From the NCBI GenBank assembly GCA_963707895.1, contig CAVPRS010000010.1:558001-622000 (forward strand): a stretch of 64,000 nucleotides of DNA, written 5' to 3'. Below the pieces are notes generated by a model that had not been told where the DNA came from, made no database searches, and saw nothing but the letters and a program-made list of their open reading frames with translations. The number at the start of each line of letters is the position of its first letter. The first letter of the stretch is position 1. Of the stretch, positions 36,738 to 46,321 are shown piece by piece. A program made the translations under genes and the position numbers. Origin of the DNA: Fodinibacter sp963707895. GTDB lineage: Bacteria; Actinomycetota; Actinomycetes; Actinomycetales; Dermatophilaceae.

Positions 36738-37214
36738 TCAGCTCTGGTTGAAGACGCTGCGCCCGGCCACGACGGGGCCGTCCTCGGCGTTGACCTCGAC
36801 CGTCTCGGGCGAGAGCAGGAAGACCTTGCTCGTGACCCGCTCGATCGAGCCGCGCAGGCCGAACACCAGGCCGGCCGCGAAGTCGACGAGCCGCTTGGCG
36901 TCGGCGTCGCTCATGTCGGTGAGGTTCATGATCACCGGGATGTTGTCGCGGAAGTTCTCGCCGATCGTCTTGGCCTCGTTGTACGTGCGCGGGTGGATCG
37001 TCGTGATCCGCGAGATGCCGACCGCCTCCGACGAGCGCACCACGTGCGCCACCGGCTGCCGGGTTGGCAGGTGGGTGACCTCGGCACCACGGTGCTCGGG
37101 CTGCTCCTCGACCTCGGCGTGCTCGTCGTAGCCCTCGTAGTACTCGTCGTCGTAGCGACCCTGGTCCTCGGCGAGGCCCAGGTAGACCATCGTCTTGCGC
37201 AGCGCGCCAGCCAT
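36738..37214 (-). CDS. sepF: Cell division protein SepF
   Basis: 158 aa. The N-terminal amphipathic helix (AGALRKTMVYLGL) anchors it to membrane, an acidic linker rich in Tyr/Asp/Glu follows, and the C-terminal SepF domain (about residues 70-150) has ITTIHPRTYNEAKTIGENFRDNIPVIMNL and RLVDFAAGLVFGLRG. SepF tethers FtsZ to the membrane; in Actinobacteria it does this instead of FtsA, which is absent from this cluster. It follows yggS by 57 bp. Confidence 0.95.
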   Translation of the reverse strand: MAGALRKTMVYLGLAEDQGRYDDEYYEGYDEHAEVEEQPEHRGAEVTHLPTRQPVAHVVRSSEAVGISRITTIHPRTYNEAKTIGENFRDNIPVIMNLTDMSDADAKRLVDFAAGLVFGLRGSIERVTSKVFLLSPETVEVNAEDGPVVAGRSVFNQS

Positions 37215-37271
37215 TGAGTGCTCCTCGGTCGTCGGCCCCGCCCGTATCGGCGCCGTGCGTCGTGACCGAAG

Positions 37272-37985
37272 TTACCCGTGTGACTCCCGAGAACCGAGGA
37301 TTGCGGACCCGACACGCAGGTGTGTCGCGCCTTCGGCCACCGCGGCCTCGAGGTCCGCGCTCATCCCCGCCGACACCCAGGTGGCGTCCGGGTGGTCGTC
37401 CCGGATGCGGTCTGCGACCTCCCGGAGCCGCGCGAACGCCGCCCGAGGGTCGCCACCGAGGGGAGCCACCGCCATGACGCCGCGCAGGGTCAACGCCTGC
37501 GCCTGCGCCACCAGGTCGGCCAGGGCCGGGGCCTCCCCCGGCGCCACCCCGCCACGGCCCTCGACCTCGTCGAGGCGCACCTGAACGGTCACGTCGAGCC
37601 GTCGGCCCAGCTGGCCCGCCGCGCGGTCGAGCGCGCGCACCACCTTGGCGCGGTCGAGCGACTGGACGACGTCGGCGTAGTGGGCCACGGAGGCGGCCTT
37701 GTTGCTCTGCAGCTGGCCGATGAAGTGAACCGTGACCCGGTCGCGGTGGGCCAGCCCGGCGCACTTGGCCGACGCCTCCTGGTCGCGGTTCTCACCGATC
37801 GCGGTCACCCCCAGCCCACTGAGCAGGTCGACGTCGGAGGCGGGGAAGAACTTCGTCACCACGACGAGGGTGGGCTCGACGTCACGGCCGGCGGCTTCGA
37901 CCGCCCGCCGGATGCGGTCCCGTACCTCGCCGAGGCGGGTGGCCAGCTCGTCACGGCGGGATGCCGAGGCCGCCACCTCGCTCAC
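37272..37985 (-). CDS. PLP homeostasis protein (YggS/PLPBP)
   Basis: 237 aa. It binds pyridoxal 5'-phosphate without known catalysis and buffers its level. The PLP-binding Lys45 is in LVVVTKFFPA; other family marks are IGENRDQEA, VHFIGQLQSNK, and the phosphate-binding LRVGSAILG near the end. Normal family length. It overlaps pgeF upstream by ATGA, so the two are coupled. Confidence 0.94.
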   Translation of the reverse strand: MSEVAASASRRDELATRLGEVRDRIRRAVEAAGRDVEPTLVVVTKFFPASDVDLLSGLGVTAIGENRDQEASAKCAGLAHRDRVTVHFIGQLQSNKAASVAHYADVVQSLDRAKVVRALDRAAGQLGRRLDVTVQVRLDEVEGRGGVAPGEAPALADLVAQAQALTLRGVMAVAPLGGDPRAAFARLREVADRIRDDHPDATWVSAGMSADLEAAVAEGATHLRVGSAILGSRESHG

Positions 37986-38686
37986 CCGTCCCCCTTCGCG
38001 ACCACACCCGCGAACCGGCCGGTGCGGCCGTCGCGACGGTAGGAGTAGAGGTCGTCGCGCTCACGGGAGCAGCCGGGCACCCAGCGGACCTCCACGCCAC
38101 CGGCACGCAGCTGGGCGACGACCCCGGCCGCGACGTCGATGGCGGGGGTCCCGGTCCAGGACACCGTGGCGCTCACCGGCTCGACCCGCGCCGCGGTGTC
38201 GCGCATCCCGGCGGGCACCTCGTAGCAGCGGCCACACACTGACGGGCCCACGACGGCATCGACCTCGCCGGCCCCCAGCTCGCGCATCACCGCCAGGGTC
38301 CGGGGCACGACGCCCGCGACGAGACCCGGCCTGCCGGCGTGCACTGCGGCGACCACCCCCCCACCGGACAGGAGCACCGGCACGCAGTCGGCCACGAGCA
38401 CGGCGAGGGCCACCTCCGTCGATCGGGTGACCACCGCGTCGCAGCTGGGCGCGACGTCGGGGACGCCGTCGACCACGGCGACCTCGGCCCCGTGGCACTG
38501 GTCCATGTAGACGACCGGCCGGCCGAGCCGTTCGGTGAGCCGGGCGCGGTTGGCGGACACGGCATCCGGGTCGTCATCGACGTGCAAGCCGAGGTTGAGG
38601 CCGCTGTAGCGACCGCGGCTCACCCCGCCCGAGCGGTCGGTGACGGCGCGGACGACACCGGACCGGTCCTCATGCCAGGCGAACAC
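37982..38686 (-). CDS. pgeF: Purine nucleoside phosphorylase/peptidoglycan editing factor PgeF
   Basis: 234 aa. This laccase-domain (DUF152) family includes purine nucleoside phosphorylase/deaminases and the factor that prevents L-Ser misincorporation by MurC. Zinc-site motifs are MDQCHG, VLVADCVPVLL and AAVHAG; GPSVCGRCYEV is also typical. Its place between ftsZ and yggS fits a peptidoglycan-quality role. It starts 65 bp after ftsZ, past ftsZ's terminator-like hairpin. Confidence 0.9.
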   Translation of the reverse strand: MFAWHEDRSGVVRAVTDRSGGVSRGRYSGLNLGLHVDDDPDAVSANRARLTERLGRPVVYMDQCHGAEVAVVDGVPDVAPSCDAVVTRSTEVALAVLVADCVPVLLSGGGVVAAVHAGRPGLVAGVVPRTLAVMRELGAGEVDAVVGPSVCGRCYEVPAGMRDTAARVEPVSATVSWTGTPAIDVAAGVVAQLRAGGVEVRWVPGCSRERDDLYSYRRDGRTGRFAGVVAKGDG

Positions 38687-38704
38687 CCCCCAACCGTAGA
38701 CGCG

Positions 38705-38735
38705 CGAGGGGCGGGCCGGATGGACCGGCCCGCCC
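38705..38735 (-). terminator. Hairpin after ftsZ
   Basis: A perfect 13-bp stem (AGGGGCGGGCCGG at 38705-38717, complement 38723-38735), loop ATGGA, lies 16 bp past the ftsZ stop. It may terminate or attenuate transcription before pgeF, whose start is only 19 bp further on. Confidence 0.75.
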
Positions 38736-38751
38736 CTCCCGCGTCGCGCGA

Positions 38752-39975
38752 CTACTTGAGGAAGTCGGGGACGTCGAGGTCGTCGTTCTCGTCGAAGGTG
38801 ACCGTGCGCGGCGGCGGGGGCTGCTGGGCACGGGCCGGCTCGACGTGGGCCTCGGTGTGCTCGGTGACCACGGCCGGCTCGTCGTCGACCGACGGGGTGG
38901 ACTCGTGGCCCTCGGCCGGGGCCGGCGGGGTGAACGGTCGCGACGGTGCCGCCGCGGCGGGCGCCGGCGCCGGGGTGGACCGGCCCTGGATGGTGCCGAG
39001 CGCCCGGTTGTCGGCGCGGTGCTGGGGCGCGCCGCCGTCGAACCCGGCCGCGATGACCGTGACCCGGACCTCGTCACCGAGCGCGTCGTCGATGACCGCG
39101 CCGAAGATGATGTTGGCCTCGGGGTGCGCGGCCTCCTGGACCAGCCGGGCCGCCTCGTTGATCTCGAACAGGCCGAGGTCGCTGCCACCCTGGATGGAGA
39201 GCAGCACACCGTGGGCGCCGTCGATGCTCGCCTCGAGCAGCGGGCTCGAGATGGCGAGCTCGGCGGCCTGCACCGCACGGTCCTCGCCGCGGGCCGAGCC
39301 GATTCCCATCAGCGCCGACCCGGCGCCAGACATGACCGACTTGACGTCGGCGAAGTCGAGGTTGATCAGGCCGGGGGTGGTGATCAGGTCGGTGATGCCC
39401 TGGACACCCGAGAGCAGCACCTGGTCGGCACTACGGAACGCGTCGAGCATCGAGACGCCACGGTCGCTGATGGAGAGCAGCCGGTCGTTGGGGATGACGA
39501 TGAGGGTGTCGACCTCCTCGCGCAGCTGGGCGATGCCGGTCTCGGCCTGGTTGGCGCGCCGACGACCCTCGAAGGTGAACGGGCGGGTCACGACGCCGAT
39601 GGTGAGCGCACCCAGGCCCTTGGCGATGCGTGCGACGACGGGTGCGCCGCCGGTGCCGGTGCCACCGCCCTCCCCTGCGGTGACGAAGACCATGTCGGCG
39701 CCCCGGAGCACCTCCTCGATCTCCTCGGCGTGGTCCTCGGCGGCCTTCTTGCCGACCTCGGGGTCGGCGCCGGCGCCGAGCCCGCGGGTGAGCTCGCGGC
39801 CGACGTCGAGCTTGACGTCGGCGTCGCTCATGAGCAGCGCCTGCGCGTCGGTGTTGACCGCGATGAACTCGACGCCCTTGAGGCCGACCTCGATCATCCG
39901 GTTGATGGCGTTGACACCGCCGCCGCCGATGCCGACGACCTTGATGACGGCGAGGTAGTTCTGGGGTGCTGCCAC
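38752..39975 (-). CDS. ftsZ: Cell division protein FtsZ
   Basis: 407 aa from GTG 39975, giving the standard MAAPQNYLAVIKVVG start; GGAAGG lies 8 nt upstream. An in-frame ATG at 40020 would add 15 residues not typical of the family. The GTPase signature GGGTGTGG is at residues 103-110, the T7 loop region is NLDFADVKSVM, and a disordered Pro/Ala-rich linker leads to the conserved tail DDLDVPDFLK that binds SepF and FtsW. It forms the Z ring. The 290-bp gap before it suggests a dedicated promoter besides dcw read-through. Confidence 0.97.
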   Translation of the reverse strand: MAAPQNYLAVIKVVGIGGGGVNAINRMIEVGLKGVEFIAVNTDAQALLMSDADVKLDVGRELTRGLGAGADPEVGKKAAEDHAEEIEEVLRGADMVFVTAGEGGGTGTGGAPVVARIAKGLGALTIGVVTRPFTFEGRRRANQAETGIAQLREEVDTLIVIPNDRLLSISDRGVSMLDAFRSADQVLLSGVQGITDLITTPGLINLDFADVKSVMSGAGSALMGIGSARGEDRAVQAAELAISSPLLEASIDGAHGVLLSIQGGSDLGLFEINEAARLVQEAAHPEANIIFGAVIDDALGDEVRVTVIAAGFDGGAPQHRADNRALGTIQGRSTPAPAPAAAAPSRPFTPPAPAEGHESTPSVDDEPAVVTEHTEAHVEPARAQQPPPPRTVTFDENDDLDVPDFLK

Positions 39976-40068
39976 GATGCGGGCCTTCCACTGGTTTTCA
40001 CGAGCGTCCGGGGAGTTCACGACGGACGAACGTCGGGCGGTGTGTGGTGCTGTGCTGCACCGAAACCC

Positions 40069-40083
40069 TCAACATCTAGTTGA
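40069..40083. promoter_or_regulatory. TCAAC-n5-GTTGA dyad upstream of ftsZ
   Basis: A perfect 5-bp inverted repeat (TCAAC ATCTA GTTGA), ~95 bp before the ftsZ start, inside the otherwise gene-free 290 bp between ftsQ and ftsZ. The surrounding 25 bp are AT-richer than average. It may be an operator or part of the ftsZ promoter. Confidence 0.4.
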
Positions 40084-40264
40084 CAGTAACGGTTCGGTCA
40101 CGGTTCGATGGGTCGACGCTAGGTCGGCCCGGGAGGTCAGGCAAAGAGGCCGTGGGCGTGTCGCGACATCCCCTGGGTAAATCCTGCCATCCGAGTGGAC
40201 AGACGCCTCACCCGCCCCATCAGTCCCACTGGTCACACGCTCGCGTCCGTGGTCCCGAGCGGGC

Positions 40265-41023
40265 TCAGCGGGTGACCGGCGTGTCCGGTGCGCTGACGTC
40301 GATGACCTTCGCCTTCGTGCGCAGCAGCGCGGTCAGGATCGCGACCTTGCGGGCCGAGTCCTCGCCGCCTCCCCACACCACGGTGCGAGAGCCCAACGTG
40401 AACGTGACCAGGTTGGCGCTGCTCACCCGGATGCCGGACACCGAGCGCGACAGGTCGGAGGGCAGCGCCTCGAGCAGCGCCAGCGACGACCGCAGGGCCT
40501 CCTTCGTGGTGCCCTCGTCACCGGTGGCGGTGACCACCGGCACACCCTTGGGCGCGGAGCGCACGGTGCCGAAGGAGACCCCCTCGGCATCCACGACCTC
40601 CAGTCGACCCTGAGGGTTGCGCACGACGAGGGCGGCGCTGCGCGGCACCACCTCGACGGTCAGCGTGCCCGGCCACGAGCGGCGCACCGACACCTCGGCC
40701 ACGGTGACCCGCTCGCGCACCCGGGCACCGACGACCTCGGTGTCGACCCGGGCCAGCGGGGTCCCCACGGGAACCTCCACGAGCCGGGCGACGGCCTGCG
40801 CCTCCGCACCCGTGACTCCGGTGACCTCGACCCGGTCGACGCCCAGCCAGGTGCTCCAGCCGACCATCCAGACCAGCCCGGCCACGACGGCCACGGCCAG
40901 GGCCACGAACAGGGCTCGGCGCCACGGGCGGCGCCGGTGGGACAGTGCGCGTTCGCGGAACCGGTTGGCCGAGGAGGCGACTCCGTGCTCGTCGACGCGC
41001 GGACGCGTGGTGCCCAGGCTCAT
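40265..41023 (-). CDS. ftsQ: Cell division protein FtsQ
   Basis: 252 aa, bitopic. A basic cytoplasmic tail precedes a membrane helix (residues ~37-58), then the POTRA domain (VDRVEVTGVTGAEAQAVARLVEVPVGTPLARVDT) and the FtsQ beta domain with RSWPGTLTVEVVPRSA. It joins FtsL/FtsB-type proteins to septal synthesis. The start overlaps the murC stop by 4 nt. It is the last gene of the tightly overlapping run; ftsZ follows after a 290-bp gap. Confidence 0.94.
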   Translation of the reverse strand: MSLGTTRPRVDEHGVASSANRFRERALSHRRRPWRRALFVALAVAVVAGLVWMVGWSTWLGVDRVEVTGVTGAEAQAVARLVEVPVGTPLARVDTEVVGARVRERVTVAEVSVRRSWPGTLTVEVVPRSAALVVRNPQGRLEVVDAEGVSFGTVRSAPKGVPVVTATGDEGTTKEALRSSLALLEALPSDLSRSVSGIRVSSANLVTFTLGSRTVVWGGGEDSARKVAILTALLRTKAKVIDVSAPDTPVTR

Positions 41024-42480
41024 CGTGGTTCCCCTCCGCTGCGGGCCCGCAGGGCCTCGACGACGAGTGGTGCAAGGGCGGTGACGTCGCCGGCGCCGAC
41101 AGTGAGCACGAGGTCACCGGGACCTGCCGCGTCGACGAGGGCGGTCACGGCGTCGCTGCGCGCCGGCGCGAGGAGCACCGAGCGCTGCCCGGGGAGCTCG
41201 CGCAGGGGGTCGGCGATCAGCTGCGATCCCACGCCGTCCATGGGTTGTTCGCGGGCGCCGTAGACGTCGAGGAGGACGACCTGGTCGGCCGGGGCCAGGG
41301 CCGCCGCGAACTCCGCCGCGAAGTCGCGGGTCCGTGAGTACAGGTGCGGCTGGAACACGACGCGCAGGGCTCCGCGCCCGGCCCGCCTCACGATGTCGGA
41401 TGCCGTGCCGACGACGGCCGCGACCTTGGCCGGGTTGTGCGCGTAGTCGTCGACGACGGTGACGCCGTCGACCTCGCCGCGCACCTCGAAGCGGCGTCGG
41501 GCGCCACCGAAGCCGGCGAGCCCGGCGAGGACGGCATCCGGGTCGGCGCCCAGGCCCGCGACGGCCGCCAGGTAGGCCGCGGCGGCATCCATGACGTTGT
41601 GGTCGCCCGGCACCGCGAGCTCGAGCACCCGCTCGACGCCCTCGTGCACGAGCACCGAGCGGGTGCCGAGGTCCTCGGAGCGCACCTCGCCGACCCGCAG
41701 GTCGGCGCCCGCGGCATGCCCGTAGGTGCGCACCCTGCGGCCCGCGGCGCGCGTGGTCTCGGCGAGCCGGCGCGACCCGTCGTCGTCGTGGCAGGCGACG
41801 AGCAGACCCCCGTCGGGGACGGAGTCGACGAAGGCCGCGTAGGCGGCCTCGACGTTCTCGAGGGTGCCGTAGTGGTCGAGGTGGTCGGGCTGCACGTTGG
41901 TGACCACCGCGACGTCGGGGTGGTAGGCGAGGAACGAGCCGTCGCTCTCGTCGGCCTCGACGACGAAGGCCGAGCCCCCACCGAGCGCGGCGTTGGTGCC
42001 GAGCTGCGCGATCTCGCCCCCGGAGGCGAACGACGGGTCGGCGCCCGCCGCGACCAGACCGACGACGAGCATCGACGTGGTGGTGGTCTTGCCGTTGGCA
42101 CCGGCCACGGCCACCCGGCGCTGTCGGCCCATCAGCGAGGCCAGCGCCTGGGACCGGTGCAGCACACGCAGGTTCGCGGCCCGGGCGGCGGCCAGCTCGA
42201 CGTTGTCGTCGCGCACGGCGGACGACACCACCACGGTGTCGACGTCGGCGACGTGCGCCGCGTCGTGGCCCAGGTGGACACGGGCCCCGCTGCCGCGCAA
42301 CGACTCCAGGACAGGGGTGTCGGCGGCGTCCGATCCGCTGACGGGCAGGCCGCGGGCCAGCAAGAGCCGTGCGACGGCCGACATCCCGGCCCCGCCGATG
42401 GCGATGAGGTGGACCCGCCCGAGCAGCTCGAGGGGCACCACGGGTGCGGTGAAGTCGTAGCGCGTGGTGGGTGTCGTCAT
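41020..42480 (-). CDS. murC: UDP-N-acetylmuramate-L-alanine ligase MurC
   Basis: 486 aa from ATG 42480, which overlaps murG's stop. It adds L-Ala to UDP-MurNAc. Rossmann-like motif HLIAIGGAGMSAVA (about residues 24-37), ATP-binding GANGKTTTT (127-135), and the Mur central and C-terminal domains with DESDGSFL, DHLDHYG and YAHNPAKVAAV. The frame is open upstream across murG but that part is in a different gene's shadow. Confidence 0.96.
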   Translation of the reverse strand: MTTPTTRYDFTAPVVPLELLGRVHLIAIGGAGMSAVARLLLARGLPVSGSDAADTPVLESLRGSGARVHLGHDAAHVADVDTVVVSSAVRDDNVELAAARAANLRVLHRSQALASLMGRQRRVAVAGANGKTTTTSMLVVGLVAAGADPSFASGGEIAQLGTNAALGGGSAFVVEADESDGSFLAYHPDVAVVTNVQPDHLDHYGTLENVEAAYAAFVDSVPDGGLLVACHDDDGSRRLAETTRAAGRRVRTYGHAAGADLRVGEVRSEDLGTRSVLVHEGVERVLELAVPGDHNVMDAAAAYLAAVAGLGADPDAVLAGLAGFGGARRRFEVRGEVDGVTVVDDYAHNPAKVAAVVGTASDIVRRAGRGALRVVFQPHLYSRTRDFAAEFAAALAPADQVVLLDVYGAREQPMDGVGSQLIADPLRELPGQRSVLLAPARSDAVTALVDAAGPGDLVLTVGAGDVTALAPLVVEALRARSGGEPR

Positions 42481-43577
42481 GCCCGACCACCCCTTGCGGC
42501 CGCGACGACGAGGTCGGCGAGCAGCTCGTCGCCACCGCGCTCCCCCACCGACGCGGCGGCGGCGGCCATCGTCGCCAGCCGGTCCGGGTCGAGCGCCAGG
42601 GGTCGCACGACGTCGTCGACCCACTGCGGCGTCACCTCCGCGTCGTCGACGAGGAGACCGCCGTCGGCCTCGATCACGGCCGCCGCGTTGAGCCGCTGCT
42701 CGCCGTTGCCGATCGGCAGGGGGACGTAGACCGCCGGTAGCCCGACGGCAGTGAGCTCGCACACGGTGTTGGCGCCGGAGCGTGCGACCACGAGGTCGGC
42801 GGCGGCGTAGGCGAGGTCCATGCGGTCGCAGTACTCGAGCACGACGTACGGCGCCCCCGTCACGCCCTCGGCGACGAAGCCCTTGCCCGTGCCTGCCACG
42901 TGCAGTACCTGGATGCCCGCGGCCGACAGCGAGCGCACCGAGGCGGCGAAGGTGTCGTTGAGGCGCTGCGCGCCGAGCGAGCCGCCGGTCACGAGCAGGG
43001 TGGGGGCGTCGGTGAGCCCGAACCGCGCCCGGGCCTCGGCCCGGCTGGCGGCGCGGTCGAGGGTGGCGATCTCGCGGCGCAGCGGCATCCCGGTGACGGT
43101 GGCGTGCCGCAGCCTCGTGTTGGGGAAGGTGACGCCCACGCCGGCCGCGAAGCGGGCCCCGAGGCGGTTGGCGAGACCCGGCCGGGCGTTCTGCTCGTGC
43201 ACGACGACCGGCGTCCCGAGCCGCCGGGCGGCGAGGTAGGCGGGGGTGGAGACGTACCCGCCGAAGCCCACGACGACCTCGGCCCGGGTCTGCTCGATGG
43301 CGTCCTCGGCGGCCCGCACGGCCCGGCGCAGGTTGCCGGGCAGGCGCAGCAGGTCGCCGGACGGACGTCTCGGGAACGGCACCTTCGGCACCTCGAGGAG
43401 GGGGTAGCCGCGCTCGGGCACCAGCCGCGCCTCGAGGCCGGCCGAGGTGCCGAGCGCGGTGACGACGACCTGGGGGTCGCGCCGGCGCAGGCAGTCGGCG
43501 AGGGCGAGCAGCGGCGAGACGTGGCCGGCCGTGCCGCCCCCCGCGAGGAGCACCGACCGCGGCCCCTCCGACGTCAT
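42477..43577 (-). CDS. murG: UDP-GlcNAc transferase MurG
   Basis: 366 aa from ATG 43577, overlapping the ftsW stop. It converts lipid I to lipid II on the inner membrane face. GGGTAGHV (residues 13-20), VVGFGGYVS, HEQNARPGLANR and the C-terminal donor site GSLGAQRLN and RSGANTVCEL are clear. Length is normal. Confidence 0.96.
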   Translation of the reverse strand: MTSEGPRSVLLAGGGTAGHVSPLLALADCLRRRDPQVVVTALGTSAGLEARLVPERGYPLLEVPKVPFPRRPSGDLLRLPGNLRRAVRAAEDAIEQTRAEVVVGFGGYVSTPAYLAARRLGTPVVVHEQNARPGLANRLGARFAAGVGVTFPNTRLRHATVTGMPLRREIATLDRAASRAEARARFGLTDAPTLLVTGGSLGAQRLNDTFAASVRSLSAAGIQVLHVAGTGKGFVAEGVTGAPYVVLEYCDRMDLAYAAADLVVARSGANTVCELTAVGLPAVYVPLPIGNGEQRLNAAAVIEADGGLLVDDAEVTPQWVDDVVRPLALDPDRLATMAAAAASVGERGGDELLADLVVAAARGGRA

Positions 43578-44842
43578 GCGCGGGTCCGGCGCGAGCGGGT
43601 GACTCCGGGGATGACCGCGAGCGAGCGGCGCAGGGCCGAGGGTCGCGCCGACAGCGCCTCGGCACACCCGGGTTCGGATCGGGCGAACGACAGCAGGATG
43701 CCCAGGCCGAACAGGCTGGTGATGAGCGAGGAGCCGCCCGACGACACCAGCGGCAGCGGCACGCCGATGACGGGGAGCAGGCCGATGACGGCCCCGATGT
43801 TGATCACCGCCTGGACGAGGATCCAGGTCATGATGCCGGCCGTGGCGATGCGCACGAAGAGGTCGTTCGTGCGCGTGACCAGGCGGTAGCAGGCCAGCGC
43901 CAGGCCGGCGAAGAGCAGCAGGATGGCGATGGTGCCGGGGAGCCCGAGCTCCTCGCCGATGATCGCGAAGATGAAGTCGTTGTGCGGCTCGGAGAGCAGG
44001 CCCCACTTCTCGCGGCTCGCCCCGAGCCCCAGGCCGAACCAGCCGCCGTCGGCGAGGGCGTAGCGGCCGTGGATCGGCTGGCGCGCGGCGCCGAACTCGT
44101 TGGTGTCGCGGCCGAGCCACACGTCGAACCGGCCCAGCCGGTTGGGGCTGGTGACGATGAACGCGATGGCCATGGCGGCGAACGGCACCCCGGCGAAGGC
44201 GAACCAGCGCAACGGGATCCCAGCCGCGAACAGCACCCCGGCGACGATGGCGCCGAGGATGAGGACGGTGCCGAGGTCGTGCCCGAGCACCACGGCACCG
44301 ATGCCGAGCGCGGCGACGGGCACGAGGTACGGCACCACGACGTGGCTGAGGCTGTGCAGGTGCTTGCGCTTGGCCGCGAGGATCAGCCCACCGGCGAGGA
44401 CGAGGCCGACCTTCATGATCTCGGACGGCTGCACCGTGACCGGCCCGATCCGCAGCCAGTTCTGGTTGCCGCCGACCGCGGTTCCGAGCGGGGAGAGCAC
44501 GAGGAGCTGCAGCCCGAACCCGACGGCGAGGATCGGGAGGGCGAGGCGCTTCCAGGCCGCCACCGACATCCGCGAGGCGACGACCAGCGCGACCGCACCC
44601 ACGCTCGCGAACATGGCTTGGCTGATGAAGATCGCGTACGGCGAGCGGGCCTTCGACGAGTCGATCGACACGATCGACGAGGCGGAGAGGACCATGATCA
44701 GACCGAAGACGACGAGGGCCACCGTCACGCAGACGAGCAGGTAGTAGGTGGTGACCGGGGAGTCGAAGCGGGAGAGCCAGCCACCGGAGCGGGTGGACGG
44801 GCGGCTGCTCGTCGCGCGGGCCGGTGCGGTCGCGCTGCTCAC
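43574..44842 (-). CDS. ftsW: Septal peptidoglycan polymerase FtsW
   Basis: 422 aa with ten predicted helices and basic tails. SEDS signatures: QNWLRIGPVTVQPSEIMK, the Asp in VVLGHDLGT, the GGWFGLGLGASREKWG loop, and HNDFIFAIIGEELG, plus PLPLVSSGGSS. It polymerises glycan strands with FtsI (PBP3). Placement between murD and murG identifies it as FtsW, not RodA. Stop of murD and start of ftsW are 4 bp apart. Confidence 0.96.
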   Translation of the reverse strand: MSSATAPARATSSRPSTRSGGWLSRFDSPVTTYYLLVCVTVALVVFGLIMVLSASSIVSIDSSKARSPYAIFISQAMFASVGAVALVVASRMSVAAWKRLALPILAVGFGLQLLVLSPLGTAVGGNQNWLRIGPVTVQPSEIMKVGLVLAGGLILAAKRKHLHSLSHVVVPYLVPVAALGIGAVVLGHDLGTVLILGAIVAGVLFAAGIPLRWFAFAGVPFAAMAIAFIVTSPNRLGRFDVWLGRDTNEFGAARQPIHGRYALADGGWFGLGLGASREKWGLLSEPHNDFIFAIIGEELGLPGTIAILLLFAGLALACYRLVTRTNDLFVRIATAGIMTWILVQAVINIGAVIGLLPVIGVPLPLVSSGGSSLITSLFGLGILLSFARSEPGCAEALSARPSALRRSLAVIPGVTRSRRTRA

Positions 44843-44845
44843 CGG

Positions 44846-46321
44846 CTACTCCCCCGCGGCGAGCCGGTGAACCGCTCCCACGAAGGCGTCACCGCGCGCG
44901 CCGTAGTCGGCGAACATGTCCATGGACGCGGCGGCGGGGGCGAGCAGGACGACGTCGCCCTCGTGCGCGAGCGCGCGGGCCTCCCTCACCACCAGGTCCA
45001 TGGCTCCAGTGTCGGTGCGGTCGAGGTCGACGACCGGGACATCCGGCGCGTGTCGGGCGAGTGCCTCGGCGAGCCGGGCGCGGTCGCGCCCGATGAGCAC
45101 CACACCGCGCAGCCGGTCGACGGCGCCGGCCACCAGGTCGTCGACGTCGGCCCCCTTGAGCAGGCCGCCGGCGACCCACACGACGTGCTCGTAGGCGGCC
45201 AGGCTGGCGCGGGCGGCGTGCGGGTTGGTGGCCTTGGAGTCGTCGACCCAACGCACGCCGTCGACGGTGCCCACCTCGGCGATGCGATGCGGCTCGGGGA
45301 CGAAGGCGCGCAGCCCGGCGCGCACCGCGCCGGCCGGCACGCCGTGGGCGCGGGCCAGGGCGGCCGCCGCGAGGGCGTTGGCGACCAGGTGCGGCGCCGG
45401 GCTCGGCGCGTCGCCGCGCAGGTCGTCGAACGTCGCGAGCTCGGCTGCGGCCGTGAGGCGCTGCTCGACGAAGGCCCGGTCGGCGAGCACGTCGTCGACG
45501 ACACCGACCTGCGACGGGGCCGGCGTGCCGAGGGTGAACCCGATGGCGCGGCAGCCCTCCTGCACCTCGGCGTCCTCGACCAGCCGTCGGGTGCGCTCGT
45601 CCTGCACGTTGTAGACGCAGGCGACCTCGGTGTTGGCATAGACCTTGCCCTTGGCGGCGGCGTACTCGTCGAACGACCCGTGCCAGTCGACGTGGTCGGG
45701 GGCGACGTTGAGGCAGGCCGAGGCTCGGGGCGCGAGCGAGTGCGACCAGTGCAGCTGGAAGCTCGACAGCTCGACGGCGATGACGTCGTAGGGCTCGGGG
45801 TCCATGACGGCCTCGAGCACCGGTGTGCCCACGTTGCCGGCGCTGCACGCGCGCAGCCCCGCGGCCCGGAGGATCGAGGTGAGCATCTGCACGGTGGTGG
45901 TCTTGCCGTTGGTCCCGGTGACGGTGAGCCACGGTGCCGCGCCCCGGCTCGGCCGCAGCCGCCAGGCGAGCTCGACCTCGCCCCACACCGGGACGCCGGC
46001 CACGGCGGCCGCCGCGAGCAGCGGCTGGTCGGGGCGCCACCCCGGTGACGTGACGACCAGGTCGGGAGCCGACTCGGGAAGGGCGGACACGGCATCCGGG
46101 CCGAACACCAGGTGGGCACCGAGGATGTCGAGGATCCGCTCCCGCTCGGCCATCGCCGAGCCCTCGGCCGGCTGTGCCCCGTCGACGACGGTGACCTCGG
46201 CCCCGCGCTCGAGCAGCGCGTCGGCGGCGGCGAACCCGCTCACGCCGAGGCCGGCGACCAGCACGCGCAGCCCGGCCCAGTCGGCGTCGCGATGGGTGAG
46301 CGTCGCGAGGCGCCCGGTCAT
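44846..46321 (-). CDS. murD: UDP-N-acetylmuramoylalanine-D-glutamate ligase MurD
   Basis: 491 aa from ATG 46321, overlapping the mraY stop by 4 nt. It adds D-Glu to UDP-MurNAc-L-Ala. N-terminal GLGVSGFAAADALLERG, ATP-binding TGTNGKTTTVQM, LNVAPDHVDWHGSFDEY and the C-terminal VRWVDDSKATNPHAA are all family marks. Confidence 0.96.
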   Translation of the reverse strand: MTGRLATLTHRDADWAGLRVLVAGLGVSGFAAADALLERGAEVTVVDGAQPAEGSAMAERERILDILGAHLVFGPDAVSALPESAPDLVVTSPGWRPDQPLLAAAAVAGVPVWGEVELAWRLRPSRGAAPWLTVTGTNGKTTTVQMLTSILRAAGLRACSAGNVGTPVLEAVMDPEPYDVIAVELSSFQLHWSHSLAPRASACLNVAPDHVDWHGSFDEYAAAKGKVYANTEVACVYNVQDERTRRLVEDAEVQEGCRAIGFTLGTPAPSQVGVVDDVLADRAFVEQRLTAAAELATFDDLRGDAPSPAPHLVANALAAAALARAHGVPAGAVRAGLRAFVPEPHRIAEVGTVDGVRWVDDSKATNPHAARASLAAYEHVVWVAGGLLKGADVDDLVAGAVDRLRGVVLIGRDRARLAEALARHAPDVPVVDLDRTDTGAMDLVVREARALAHEGDVVLLAPAAASMDMFADYGARGDAFVGAVHRLAAGE

